Positions 35,407-44,588 are shown, counted from the first letter of the stretch. The stretch: DNA of 64,000 bases from CAIQPV01 sp964480365 (GCA_964480365.1 CAYZPM010000002.1:62001-126000); one strand, 5' to 3'. The notes: a model not told the origin generated them from the sequence alone. Program-made: numbers and translations.

Positions 35407-37083
35407 CTAAATTTCGGTGAAACTGATCCGCTCATAGTCCGAACCTTTTTCTATACTAAGCTTCATTTTTAGCAGCAGGCTTTTCTTATCCACTTGGATA
35501 ATTTCAACCACCCGTCCGGGCTTGAACCAATTGCGTGGAATAATCAGGCTAGCCGGAATTTTCGGCATAGGTACGGTCGGCAGCAACAGCGCCGCGACGA
35601 ATTTGTCCGACTCAGTGGTGTTGATCCCGGTGGCTTTCATGGCGACAGCCTGCGGCAAGCCGGGCTGATAACGCACACCCGTTGACAGAGGCGCAATCTC
35701 AAGCTCCCTATGCGGCAGGCCGGGCAGGTAACGCACGCCAATGTGCAGTCGCCCGGTCTGGGTGACTTTGACCCAGCTCACCGTGCCCACCATGAAGGCA
35801 TCTGCATTGGTTGGGCGCACCGCCACCAACTGGCCTGGGCCGAGGCGCACGCCGAATTTTCCCTCGCGCAGCAAGCGTGCGCCACGGATGCTCTCATCTT
35901 CTATCTGCCAAGTCTCAAGCACCATTCCCATTATTGCCAGATCGTGGCGATTAGTGTCTGACTGCGCGCTACTCAAAGCGGCGACCTGCTTGCGTGACAG
36001 AGTCGCATCCTGGGCGGGCTGTTTGAATGGTCTATTCGCAATGTACGCGAAGCAACTCTCCATGCCATAACATACCTGCGCTTGCTGCTGGGTCGCACTT
36101 TGCCGTTCATCCACACGGCTGTCACGTCCTTCGCACCAATACTGATGCAGGTAGTTAAGGAACGCTACACATTCTGCACCGTTGCAGTCCTCGCCTAGAT
36201 CCAGTTGTTGCGGTGATTGGCCCCGCTGCAACTGGATGGTCTTCACACGCATCAGCTTGCTGAGTGGCGCCATGACCAGATAGCGAAGTTGATCAGATGG
36301 GGTGGTCAGTTGAGATGGTTGCAGGCCTGATGCGCTGTCCAAATTAACTGCCAGCGGGGCGACGACACCGTTACTCGCAGCATATCGGCGCTCCACGGCG
36401 ATGGTCGGACTCCATAGCGTCAGCCAGCGATCCATCAACTTCATCAAGTGGCGCGGCAAGTCCGCCCGGTAGGCATGGCAAGCGAGTAGAATCTTGGTAT
36501 AAATGGCATTGCACGAAAAGGTGTGAACTTGGCCGTTTAGATCGTCAGTTATCTCCTTAAGTTGCCAGCCTTTTCCCTCGCAGAGGGCATATATTTGGTG
36601 CAACTGGCTCCACAGCTTGCTATCGAATTCGTAACCATTGTGCAAATGCTCGAAAATCTGCAAGCCGATATACAACAAGCAACGCTGGCAGATCAACGCA
36701 CCGTATACGGCGAGTTGCGCATCACCGGCCATGCAATTTTGCAGGCAGCGCTGATAGCCGGTGACCATGCCTTGCCACATGCCGACGATGGCGGCAAAGA
36801 TGGTAAATTCGTCATGGCTCAACGGTAGCTTTTTGGCGACCAGCTTCTTGGCGTAATCAGCTTGTATGGAGGATACCGCTTCACGCAGCTGTTCCAGCGT
36901 ATATAGGCGCTCAATACCTCGGATCGGGAAACGGTTGAACTCGTCCAGTTGCATGCGCAGCACGCCGTGCGCATGGTGCAAATTAGTAAGTTGCAGTTGC
37001 CCCAGCCATTTTGCGCAGGTGGTAGCATCTTTGAATGCCGGCTTGGCGTGGTCGTCGGTAGGGTCGAGCGACAAGGGCTGCAT
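35407..37083 (-). CDS. Large cytoplasmic protein with PilZ-like C-terminus
   Basis: Protein of 558 aa of a betaproteobacterial group without settled function. The N-terminal about 400 residues are helical (YTLEQLREAVSSIQADYAKK, GMWQGMVTGYQRCLQNCMAG). The C-terminal about 130 residues are beta-rich and PilZ-like (GPGQLVAVRPTN, VGTVSWVKVTQTGRLHIGVR). Two consecutive stretches, GVRYLPGLPHRELE and GVRYQPGLPQAV, look like a short internal duplication. C-di-GMP binding is only a suggestion: no canonical RxxxR motif is obvious. Ends 71 bp before the receiver stub and is the first gene of this minus-strand set. Confidence 0.78.
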   Translation of the reverse strand: MQPLSLDPTDDHAKPAFKDATTCAKWLGQLQLTNLHHAHGVLRMQLDEFNRFPIRGIERLYTLEQLREAVSSIQADYAKKLVAKKLPLSHDEFTIFAAIVGMWQGMVTGYQRCLQNCMAGDAQLAVYGALICQRCLLYIGLQIFEHLHNGYEFDSKLWSQLHQIYALCEGKGWQLKEITDDLNGQVHTFSCNAIYTKILLACHAYRADLPRHLMKLMDRWLTLWSPTIAVERRYAASNGVVAPLAVNLDSASGLQPSQLTTPSDQLRYLVMAPLSKLMRVKTIQLQRGQSPQQLDLGEDCNGAECVAFLNYLHQYWCEGRDSRVDERQSATQQQAQVCYGMESCFAYIANRPFKQPAQDATLSRKQVAALSSAQSDTNRHDLAIMGMVLETWQIEDESIRGARLLREGKFGVRLGPGQLVAVRPTNADAFMVGTVSWVKVTQTGRLHIGVRYLPGLPHRELEIAPLSTGVRYQPGLPQAVAMKATGINTTESDKFVAALLLPTVPMPKIPASLIIPRNWFKPGRVVEIIQVDKKSLLLKMKLSIEKGSDYERISFTEI

Positions 37084-37652
37084 GATTCAGGCGGGAATCG
37101 AGGTTTGAGGGAAAATCATAGCGCTGCTTTTGAATTTACTGCTCAATTCTCGCTCCTCAATCCTGCAAAGCACTCTTTCGATTCCGCCATTATTAGCTTT
37201 CTGCCCATCATCGCTGCTCTGAGGTACAATTTAACAAGCTAAATTTGTATAAATTGGAGGATATTTTTTCATCACTTGTGCTATTTCAGTTATTGACGCG
37301 GAAAGTCAAGCCCAGCGCCAAGAACTGTACCACAATGAGAGCAGGGAAATAAAGCACTCTCCACCGCACACGAAAATCTTCGTATAACGCTGGTTTGATT
37401 GCTAACACGATCATTCCTTATATGTATTATATTATGGACGTAACATTTGCAGTCAATCAAAGATGGGAAATGGGTATTCCTTGACCAACTTTGCATGGAC
37501 ATGAACTCATGAAGTGAAAACTTATTGTAACCCAATAAATACGTACGGATACCTACGTAGGAATACGTATTAGGCTGATAACCTATCAACTCCCTTCCAT
37601 TCCACCGGAAAGGGGGAAAAAGCAAATTCCACCGGTTCTTCAAGGGAATGCG
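37084..37652. other. Divergent intergenic region, AT-rich
   Basis: About 570 bp between the divergent 558-aa gene and the FixL-like kinase. A 117-codon minus frame (37290-37643) has no protein-like character. The only structure I see is the TACGTA array near the kinase gene (separate entry). The region must contain the promoters for both directions; an AT-rich segment around 37410-37440 is a candidate. Confidence 0.5.
37540..37569. promoter_or_regulatory. Triple TACGTA array, candidate operator
   Basis: TACGTA occurs at 37540-37545, 37554-37559 and 37564-37569, spaced by 14 and 10 bp; the middle copy is the centre of the palindrome CCTACGTAGG. It lies 84 bp upstream of the FixL-like kinase start. 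Palindromic sites of about this kind are used by LuxR-type response regulators, and the kinase is followed by a FixJ-like regulator, so autoregulation is a reasonable guess. Confidence 0.45.
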
Positions 37653-39668
37653 ATGCGCAAGAGTCGAAGTGAACCGGATACGCTACGCACCGAAGCCGAG
37701 GCACAACTCGATAATGCGCCTTCACAGCCTCCCGTTCACTCCGCCGAGGAGCTTATGCACGAGCTCCGAGTGCATCAAATCGAACTGGAAATGCAGAACG
37801 AGACGCTGCGGCAATCCCAAGTCATTCTGGAGGAATCCCGCGACCGCTACGTAGATTTCTATGACTTCGCCCCTACCGGATACCTCACCCTCAACCGCGA
37901 TGCACTAATAATAGAAGTCAACCTTACCGGCGCCATGCTACTCGGAAAAGCGCGCGACAATCTGCTGAACCACCGTTTTGCCCCTTTCGTGACCCTCGAC
38001 GATAGGGACCGCTGGCATCGACATTTTATGGATGTACTGCAATACGACAGCAAACAAGCTTGCGAACTGAAAATCCTGAACGGCGATGGATCCCACTTGC
38101 ACGTCCAGCTTGATTCCCTGCGCATGATAAAAGAGGGCAGGGCACCCATGGTGCGCACCACACTGACCGACATCACCGGGCGCAAACTGGCGGAGGCCGC
38201 TTTGCATGAAAGCGAAATCCGTCGACACTTGCTTGAACACCAGGCAATCGTACAAACCTCTCTGGATGGATTTTTGGTGGTGAGGGCAAAGGATGCGCAG
38301 ATTTTAGAAGTCAACGATGCATTATGCGGCATGGCTGGTTACTCGCGGGAAGAACTGCTAACCATGTGCATCCTTGATCTGGAACCTATTGAAACACCGG
38401 ATGAAATAAAATCCCACATCCAAAAAGTCATGGCAACCGGCCATTTCCGCTTCGAAACATGCCAGCGTCACAAGCAGAGATACTGGATCAATCTTGAAAT
38501 AAGTGCCACTTACACAGAAACGAACGGCGGCATATTTTTTGTGTTCGTCCGCGACATCACCGATCGTAAGCGCGCCGAGGAGGAGCGACGTATCGCCTCT
38601 ATCGCCTTCGAGTCGCAAGAAGGATTAATGGTGACCGATACGAACAAAATCATTCTGCGGGTTAACCGGGCATTCTCCCAGTTAACCGGCTATAGCGCGG
38701 AAGAGGCGGTGGGCAAAACACCGGCAATGCTTAAATCCGGGCGTCAGGACGATGCGTTCTATCAGAACATGTGGGCGACCCTGAAGCAGAAACACTTCTG
38801 GCAGGGCGAAATATGGAACAAGCATAAAGGCGGCGATATCTACCCCGAGTGGCTAGCTATATCCGCTGTCATAGCTACCGACGGGAACATCACCCATTAC
38901 ATCGGCGCTTTTTTCGACATCACCGAACGGAAAAGAATGGAGTTGGAAATATTGGAGCGGCGGAATGAAATGGAATATCTGCAAAAGAAGCATGTCGCCG
39001 CCCAAACCGCCGCCGCCATCGCCCACGAATTAAATCAGCCGCTGCTGGCTATCGCCACATATAGCGAGGCAGCACTCATGCTGATGCATGCTGACAAACC
39101 AAATTCCGATAAAATCCGCAAAGCCATCGAGGGATGTGAACGACAAGCCCACCGTGCCGGGCAATCAATCCGCGAACTACTGGAGTTTTTGAGCACAGAA
39201 GAATTTCCTATCCATGTATTTGACCTTAACAAGGAAATCATTGATGTTCTGGACGCTGCAAAGTTGGAACACGAATTACATTTCGACCCCATTCTCCGGC
39301 TGCCGGAGAAACTTCCTTTGGTTCGTGCCAACCGCACTCACGTACAAAAGGTATTGTTTAATCTGTTACATAACGGCATCGACGCCATGCAGGAGGCTGG
39401 TGTGGCACTGCCAGCCATTACCGTGACCGTGCGTACAATGAAAGATGAAAGCGTTGCCCAAGTGACGATACAGGACAATGGGCCGGGCGTTAAAAAAGAA
39501 GATTTTCAGCGGCTGTTTGACCCATTCTTTACCACCAAGGCCAAAGGAATCGGCATGGGACTGATAATCAGTCGCTCCCTGATCGAGGAAAATGGCGGCC
39601 AGCTATGGGTTGATCCGCAAGAAGGTCCCGGCGCCATTTTCCATCTTACTTTGCCCTTCGCAACATGA
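37653..39668 (+). CDS. PAS-rich FixL-like histidine kinase
   Basis: Cytoplasmic kinase of 671 aa. After a helical N-terminus (ELRVHQIELEMQNETLRQSQ) come three PAS domains (about 65-185, 195-305, 310-430), then the H box TAAAIAHELNQPLLAIATYS (His near 457) and an ATPase domain (VLFNLLHNGIDAMQE, DNGPGVKKEDF, FDPFFTTKAKGIGMGL). The HELNQPL variant and the FixJ-like partner place it in the FixL/TodS/DctB-like group. No heme-PAS histidine can be asserted from reading. AAGGGAA precedes the ATG. Its N-terminus and third PAS closely resemble those of the GGDEF-EAL protein at 51698-53920. Confidence 0.92.
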   Translation: MRKSRSEPDTLRTEAEAQLDNAPSQPPVHSAEELMHELRVHQIELEMQNETLRQSQVILEESRDRYVDFYDFAPTGYLTLNRDALIIEVNLTGAMLLGKARDNLLNHRFAPFVTLDDRDRWHRHFMDVLQYDSKQACELKILNGDGSHLHVQLDSLRMIKEGRAPMVRTTLTDITGRKLAEAALHESEIRRHLLEHQAIVQTSLDGFLVVRAKDAQILEVNDALCGMAGYSREELLTMCILDLEPIETPDEIKSHIQKVMATGHFRFETCQRHKQRYWINLEISATYTETNGGIFFVFVRDITDRKRAEEERRIASIAFESQEGLMVTDTNKIILRVNRAFSQLTGYSAEEAVGKTPAMLKSGRQDDAFYQNMWATLKQKHFWQGEIWNKHKGGDIYPEWLAISAVIATDGNITHYIGAFFDITERKRMELEILERRNEMEYLQKKHVAAQTAAAIAHELNQPLLAIATYSEAALMLMHADKPNSDKIRKAIEGCERQAHRAGQSIRELLEFLSTEEFPIHVFDLNKEIIDVLDAAKLEHELHFDPILRLPEKLPLVRANRTHVQKVLFNLLHNGIDAMQEAGVALPAITVTVRTMKDESVAQVTIQDNGPGVKKEDFQRLFDPFFTTKAKGIGMGLIISRSLIEENGGQLWVDPQEGPGAIFHLTLPFAT

Positions 39669-40276
39669 GCGACACTACCAATATATTCATCGTGGATGAT
39701 GACGCGGCAGTGCGGGATTCGCTCGCCATGCTGCTGGAAGCTGCCGACTATGCCGTCGCAACATTTCCGTGTGCCGATGATTTCCTCAATGTTTGTACTC
39801 CAGAAACTCAGGGATGCATCATCCTCGATGTGAACATGCCCAATATGGATGGCCCAACCTTACAGGAAGAATTAACACGTCGTGGCCTTCGGATACCGAT
39901 CATCTTTCTTTCCGGGCAAGGCACCATACCGGTAACGGTGCGCACCATTAAAGCAGGTGCGGTGGACTTTCTGACCAAACCGGTGGACGGATCGGTATTG
40001 CTGGCTCGCGTGCGAGAGGCATTGGAAAGGGGTTCACTGCTGCAAAAACAGGCCGAGGTTACTCAATCTATCGCTGCGCAACTGGCAATGCTTACTGAAC
40101 GCGAGCGGGAAGTCATGATGTTGGTTCTCGCGGGACATACCAGCAAGGAAATTGCACAACGTATGGACATAAGCTATCGGACAGTGGAAAAACATCGTGC
40201 TCACGTCATGCAGAAAACTGGCGCATCCAACATGTTGGAACTCGCTCGCATCGCTACGTTTCAGGCGCCACAATAA
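39665..40276 (+). CDS. FixJ-like LuxR-type response regulator
   Basis: Transcription regulator of 203 aa. Receiver about 5-120 with IFIVDDDAAVRDSLAMLLE, acceptor Asp in GCIILDVNMPNMDG and Lys in FLTKPVDGS. A LuxR-type helix-turn-helix follows at about 140-200 (LTEREREVMMLVLAGHTSKE, ISYRTVEKHRAHVMQKTGA). The ATG overlaps the kinase stop (ATGA), so the two are one translational unit and a cognate pair. Targets are unknown; the TACGTA array upstream of the kinase is a candidate site. Confidence 0.94.
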   Translation: MSDTTNIFIVDDDAAVRDSLAMLLEAADYAVATFPCADDFLNVCTPETQGCIILDVNMPNMDGPTLQEELTRRGLRIPIIFLSGQGTIPVTVRTIKAGAVDFLTKPVDGSVLLARVREALERGSLLQKQAEVTQSIAAQLAMLTEREREVMMLVLAGHTSKEIAQRMDISYRTVEKHRAHVMQKTGASNMLELARIATFQAPQ

Positions 40277-40340
40277 ATACCGCGCCTGCAAGCGTTTGTT
40301 TTCCGTATTCGCCAAAAGCAGTTTAGGTTTGAATTGTATT

Positions 40341-40355
40341 TGCAACAAAGTTGCA
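40341..40355. promoter_or_regulatory. Perfect 15-bp palindrome before the metal-uptake genes
   Basis: TGCAAC-AAA-GTTGCA, a perfect inverted repeat 79 bp upstream of the ZIP gene start, in an AT-rich stretch suitable for a promoter. The position suggests an operator of a metal-responsive repressor (Zur or Fur family) controlling the ZIP/TonB locus. The assignment is inference from context. Confidence 0.45.
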
Positions 40356-40433
40356 TTAGGATGACTCGATGAAATCAGTCATGAAGAATCCGTCCATTGC
40401 ATTCGGCGGCATGGCGCTGGACATCCGGGGCGA

Positions 40434-41204
40434 ATGCCCGCGTTGCTCCCATTCCCGCTGATGAACCCGCTTGCTCAAACCATCGCTGCCGGTGTACTTG
40501 CCGGGTTTGCAAGCATGGCTATTGCATTCTTCTTCACTATCCGCCTGAGTCATGCGTGGCTAACGCGCATGGTCAGCTTTGCTGCGGGCATGATGCTCGC
40601 GCTCGCGCTGCTCGACCTGCTGCCGGATGCGCTCAAAAGCGGCATGGTGGCCAACGACCTGTTCTCGGTGCTGCTGGTGGCGCTGATTGCGCTGTTTGCG
40701 CTCGAACACAAACTGCACGTCGGCTGTGGGCACGGAGCCGACAGCGTCTGCGCCCACGACCTCGCCCGTCCGATCCCAATGGTTCTGGTCGGTGGCGCAT
40801 TACACGTATTTACCGACGGCCTGATGCTGGGAGCAACCTTCCTGATCGACCCGGTGCTGGCTTGGGGCATGACTTTTGCCGTTCTGGCGCACGAAGTGCC
40901 GCGCGAGGCGGGTGATTTTGCGCTACTGCTCACCGCACAATGGAGCCGGACGAAGGCGCTGGCCTGGAATGCTGTGACGCGGCTGGCCTGCGTATTTGGC
41001 GCCGTCGTGGGCTATCTGGCGCTATCTGGTGCGCGAGAATGGGTACCTTTCGTTCTCGTAATCGCGGCGGCCAATTTCATCTACATCGCGCTGACCGGCA
41101 TCATGCCCTGGCTGCGCCAGGGGCGCGAATCGTTCGCATGGCAGGGTGGTTTCATGATAGCCGGTGCGTTGCTGGTTCGCATTGCTGGCGCATTTTTTGG
41201 CTGA
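40434..41204 (+). CDS. ZIP family metal permease
   Basis: Membrane protein of 256 aa (or 247 from the ATG at 40461) with about eight transmembrane segments. The metal-site helices are present: HVFTDGLMLGATFLIDP in helix 4 and HEVPREAGDFALLL in helix 5, matching the HxxxDG and HExPxExGDF motifs of ZIP transporters. A histidine/cysteine-containing loop (HKLHVGCGHGADSVCAHDL) separates the halves and may bind metal. I kept 40434 because GGGGCG stands before it. Zinc is the usual substrate; iron, manganese or cobalt are possible. First gene of the TonB-linked uptake locus. Confidence 0.9.
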   Translation: MPALLPFPLMNPLAQTIAAGVLAGFASMAIAFFFTIRLSHAWLTRMVSFAAGMMLALALLDLLPDALKSGMVANDLFSVLLVALIALFALEHKLHVGCGHGADSVCAHDLARPIPMVLVGGALHVFTDGLMLGATFLIDPVLAWGMTFAVLAHEVPREAGDFALLLTAQWSRTKALAWNAVTRLACVFGAVVGYLALSGAREWVPFVLVIAAANFIYIALTGIMPWLRQGRESFAWQGGFMIAGALLVRIAGAFFG

Positions 41205-41231
41205 TATGGTTGTGGTATGATTGTCGACACC

Positions 41232-41558
41232 ATGAAGCTTTCCCGCACCATTTTCTTTCCGCTGCTGCTCGCCTTCGCCCTGCTGTTCGCCCAGCAAGCC
41301 GGGGCAGCGCATGCATTGCGCCATGCGTTTGAAGATTTAACACAACAGCAGGAAGACAAACAAGCACCGCATTCCAACACCTGCGAGAAATGCGCCGACT
41401 ATGCGCAACTGGGCAGCGCGCTCAACGTCGGCGCATATGATTTCACCCCCCTGCTGATATCCGATGAAACGGTGCAACACCGCACCATTTCCTTCCGTTC
41501 TGTTCGCACACTTCCCGCCGTAGCGCGCGGCCCGCCCCAGTCCAAAAGAATCGCATAA
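41232..41558 (+). CDS. Small secreted protein with CxxC, metal-locus accessory
   Basis: Protein of 108 aa from the ATG at 41232 (113 from 41217). Signal peptide about 1-25 (IFFPLLLAFALLFAQQAGA), then a histidine-containing region (HALRHAFEDL) and a CEKC motif. It recalls the small DUF2946-like proteins found beside TonB-dependent metal receptors, though I cannot confirm the family. Lies between the ZIP and receptor genes on the same strand. Possible periplasmic metal-binding accessory. Confidence 0.65.
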   Translation: MKLSRTIFFPLLLAFALLFAQQAGAAHALRHAFEDLTQQQEDKQAPHSNTCEKCADYAQLGSALNVGAYDFTPLLISDETVQHRTISFRSVRTLPAVARGPPQSKRIA

Positions 41559-41584
41559 CACCTGCCCCGCCGATAGCGGGGTGT
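41558..41584 (+). terminator. GC-rich hairpin before the TonB-dependent receptor
   Basis: CCCCGC-cgata-GCGGGG with flanking ACA/TGT pairs that can extend the stem past a small bulge, followed by a T-rich stretch (TTTATTTT). It lies directly between the stop of the small secreted protein and the receptor start. It could be a terminator or a partial attenuator reducing read-through into the receptor gene. Confidence 0.5.
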
Positions 41585-41608
41585 ATGCCTTTATTTTGGA
41601 GAATCACT

Positions 41609-43831
41609 ATGTTCAAATACACCGCACTTTTTGTGGCGCTGTTCGCGCCGCTGTTCGCCTACGCGGCAACCGATGAAAACCTGCGCGTTATCGGCGAGCA
41701 ACTTGTTGCAGCAAATGAAGCAAACGCCATACCTACCCACAATGAAGTTGATAGTTCAGGGGCAACTGCCAGCACCGTGTCACCTGATGTAGTACCAACG
41801 GAAGTCATCAACACGATTGAAGTCACTGCTGCACGCCTCAAAAGCGCGCGCGTAGAGCTTTCTCCGAAAGTTGGTACAACGGTTTATACCGTAGACAAAA
41901 AGATGATCGATACGCTCGGTCAAGGCGACGACACTCCTTTCAATGAAGTCTTACTGCGACTGCCGGGTGTCGCACAAGACTCCAAGGGATCGGGCTCACT
42001 TCATATTCGCGACGACCATGGCAACGTGCAATACCGTGTCAACGGCATTCAACTTCCTGAGGGTATATCTGGATTCGGCCAATCAATCGACACGCGGTTT
42101 GTGGATCAAATCGACTTTGTTACTGGAACCTTGCCAGCCCAATATGGTTTACGTACCGCAGGGATTGTCGATATCCAGACCAAAGAAGGCACGATAAAAT
42201 CCGGCGGACGGGTTGGCCTACTGGTAGGCGGACATGATTTCGTTCAGCCGAGCGCCGAACTTTTCGGTAGCCAAGGCGCATTTAATTATTATCTTTCAGG
42301 AAACTATGTAAGCAATTCGTTAGGTATCGAAAATCCGACAGCTTCGTCCAACGCCATTCATGATCAAACGCGGCAAACAAAATCGTTCGGCGATCTCTCG
42401 TATTATTTGGATGACAATACGAAGGCTGGGCTGCTATTCGGAACCTACAATGGCAAGTTTCAGATACCCAACAATCCTGACCAAACTCCAGCTTGGACGT
42501 TGACCGGCTCTAGTCCGCTGCCCTCGTCACAACTCGATGAACAACAACGCGAGGTGAATCGATACTTCGTCCTGTCATTCCAGAAAAGTTTGGGTGACCT
42601 CAACTATCAAGCAGCAGCCTTCCATCAATATTCTGAATTGCACTACACACCTGACTTGAACGGCGACTTGATTTACAACGGTGTCGCCTCCGACACGCTA
42701 CGCTCCAACTCGGCTAACGGCGTCCAATTAGATGCGAGTTATAAGCTAAATTCGGCGCATACTCTGCGCACAGGTCTTGCCTATACACGTCAAGACACGC
42801 AGAGCAACAATAGCGTTGGAGTATTTCCGACAGATAATACTGGCGCGCAAACCAGTACGACTCCCACCACCATCGTGGACAATTCAAGCAAGACAGGCAC
42901 CTTGACAAGTATTTACCTTCAGGATGAATACCAGATATCGAAGCCGTTGACATTGAATTACGGCCTACGATTCGACCATGTATCGGCGTTTACTGATGAA
43001 CACCAATTGAGTCCTCGTCTTAATTTGGCCTACAAGCTAAGTGACGAGACTGCCCTCCACGCAGGCTATTCGCGTTACTTCACACCGCCACCGCAAGAAC
43101 TCGCGTCGCAAAGCAGCATCAATTTGTATGCCAATACAAGCAATGCGCCTGAAATACCGGTGTCGGACAACGTCAAAGCGGAACGCACGAATTATTATGA
43201 CTTGGGCGTAAATCAGAAAATCGGCTCCAATTTGACGCTTACTGCTGACGCATATTACAAAGATATAACGAACCTGATTGATGAAGGTCAATTTGGACAG
43301 GCGCTTATTTTGTCACCGTTCAACTACGCCCAAGGCTACGCAAAAGGACTGGAGCTTTCGGCGATATATGATACTTCGCATTGGGGTAGCTTCTTAAACT
43401 TTGCGGTGCAAAAGGCGCAAGGGAAAAATATCATCTCGGGGCAGTCCTTGTTCGGAGCGGCTGAGTTAAGTTATATCGCAAATAATTACGTCTATCTGGA
43501 CCACAATCAAACCTTCACCCTGTCGGGCGGTGCCCACTATAAATTTGATGACTCACAAATCAGTACGGATTTCGTCTCTGGTAGCGGTCTTCGTAACACA
43601 CCTGTCGGCGGTGCACCAAACTCTACCACTGTACCGAGTTACGTAACTGTGAATGCAGCATTGACACATCAGTGGAAAGAGGCATCGACGGGCAGCATAG
43701 AAGGCCGACTCGCAGTAATCAATCTTTTTGACAAATCATATTTGCTTCGAGACGGTACGGGAATTGGTGTTGGAGCGCCTCAGTATGGCGCGCGCCGGAC
43801 TTTATATGCCGGTGTGTCGAAGTCTTTTTGA
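41609..43831 (+). CDS. TonB-dependent outer-membrane receptor
   Basis: Protein of 740 aa. Signal peptide (FKYTALFVALFAPLFAYAA), an N-terminal stretch, then a plug domain (about 90-215: DTPFNEVLLRLPGVAQD, SGSLHIRDDHGNVQYRVNG, LPAQYGLRTAGIVDIQTK) and a 22-strand barrel ending in the C-terminal Phe (LYAGVSKSF). The ATG at 41609 has TTGGAG 8 bp upstream; an in-frame ATG at 41585 lies before it without support. The neighbouring ZIP permease suggests a metal or metal chelate as substrate. TonB, ExbB and two ExbD genes follow, so the receptor is supplied with its own energy module. Confidence 0.93.
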   Translation: MFKYTALFVALFAPLFAYAATDENLRVIGEQLVAANEANAIPTHNEVDSSGATASTVSPDVVPTEVINTIEVTAARLKSARVELSPKVGTTVYTVDKKMIDTLGQGDDTPFNEVLLRLPGVAQDSKGSGSLHIRDDHGNVQYRVNGIQLPEGISGFGQSIDTRFVDQIDFVTGTLPAQYGLRTAGIVDIQTKEGTIKSGGRVGLLVGGHDFVQPSAELFGSQGAFNYYLSGNYVSNSLGIENPTASSNAIHDQTRQTKSFGDLSYYLDDNTKAGLLFGTYNGKFQIPNNPDQTPAWTLTGSSPLPSSQLDEQQREVNRYFVLSFQKSLGDLNYQAAAFHQYSELHYTPDLNGDLIYNGVASDTLRSNSANGVQLDASYKLNSAHTLRTGLAYTRQDTQSNNSVGVFPTDNTGAQTSTTPTTIVDNSSKTGTLTSIYLQDEYQISKPLTLNYGLRFDHVSAFTDEHQLSPRLNLAYKLSDETALHAGYSRYFTPPPQELASQSSINLYANTSNAPEIPVSDNVKAERTNYYDLGVNQKIGSNLTLTADAYYKDITNLIDEGQFGQALILSPFNYAQGYAKGLELSAIYDTSHWGSFLNFAVQKAQGKNIISGQSLFGAAELSYIANNYVYLDHNQTFTLSGGAHYKFDDSQISTDFVSGSGLRNTPVGGAPNSTTVPSYVTVNAALTHQWKEASTGSIEGRLAVINLFDKSYLLRDGTGIGVGAPQYGARRTLYAGVSKSF

Positions 43832-43964
43832 TCTGCAACTGACGTGCGGGCGGCAGTGTCATGTCGGCCAACCGTCATCCACCTGCATGTCATTAGCGAC
43901 GCAATTTGTCTGCGCTGCATGAACGGTAAGTGTATTAGAAAGCGAGCTGAAATTGGAATACGGA

Positions 43965-44588
43965 ATGGAATTCACGGAGTATGAGCGCAATCCAACGAAA
44001 AAATGGGTTGGCCTTTCCCTTGTCATTTTGTTGCACATTTTCATCATATACGCGCTCGTTACAGGGCTTGCTCATAAAGTCGTGGAAGTCATCAATCAAC
44101 CTATCGAAACCAGGATCATCGAAGAGGTGAAACCGCCTCCACCGCCGGAGTTGCCAAAATCTCCCCCACCGCAAAAACTGTTAGCGCCGCCGCCACCGTT
44201 TGTTCCACCGCCGGAGGTTTCGGTTCAGCCGCCTCCGCAGCAGCAAAACACGATTACGGCAGTGACGAATGTGAAGCCTGACAATCCGGTCATGCCGCCA
44301 AGGGTGCCAATACGGGTTCCTGCAGTCGTGGATGCCAAGGCGTGCGAAAAGCCTGAGTATCCTGCCAAGTCATTGCGCAATGAGGAGCAAGGTACAGTGA
44401 TACTGGCATTCCTGATCGGGCTCGATGGACGGGTTGCGGATTCCAGGATAGAAAAATCCAGCGGTTCCAGAGAACTGGATAGAGCAGCAATTACCGGACT
44501 CAGTTTATGTAAATTCAAGCCCGGTACGGTCGATGGCAAACCGGAACAATCCTGGACCAAAATGCAGTATGTATGGAAACTGGAATAA
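43965..44588 (+). CDS. tonB: TonB protein
   Basis: Protein of 207 aa: one membrane anchor (WVGLSLVILLHIFIIYALVTG), a Pro-rich periplasmic linker (PPPPPELPKSPPPQKLLAPP) and a C-terminal TonB domain (about 125-205: CEKPEYPAKSLRNEEQGTV, ILAFLIGLDGRVADSRIEKS, ALTGLSLCKFKPGT-like segment). Couples the inner-membrane ExbB/ExbD motor to the receptor encoded just upstream. I prefer the ATG at 43965; a TTG four codons earlier is possible. It starts 133 bp after the receptor stop, a gap without visible features. Confidence 0.93.
   Translation: MEFTEYERNPTKKWVGLSLVILLHIFIIYALVTGLAHKVVEVINQPIETRIIEEVKPPPPPELPKSPPPQKLLAPPPPFVPPPEVSVQPPPQQQNTITAVTNVKPDNPVMPPRVPIRVPAVVDAKACEKPEYPAKSLRNEEQGTVILAFLIGLDGRVADSRIEKSSGSRELDRAAITGLSLCKFKPGTVDGKPEQSWTKMQYVWKLE

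Noticed and set aside
37290..37643. Minus-strand frame of 117 codons before the FixL-like gene
   Set aside because: No Shine-Dalgarno, no protein-like composition, and it covers the TACGTA array and the kinase leader.
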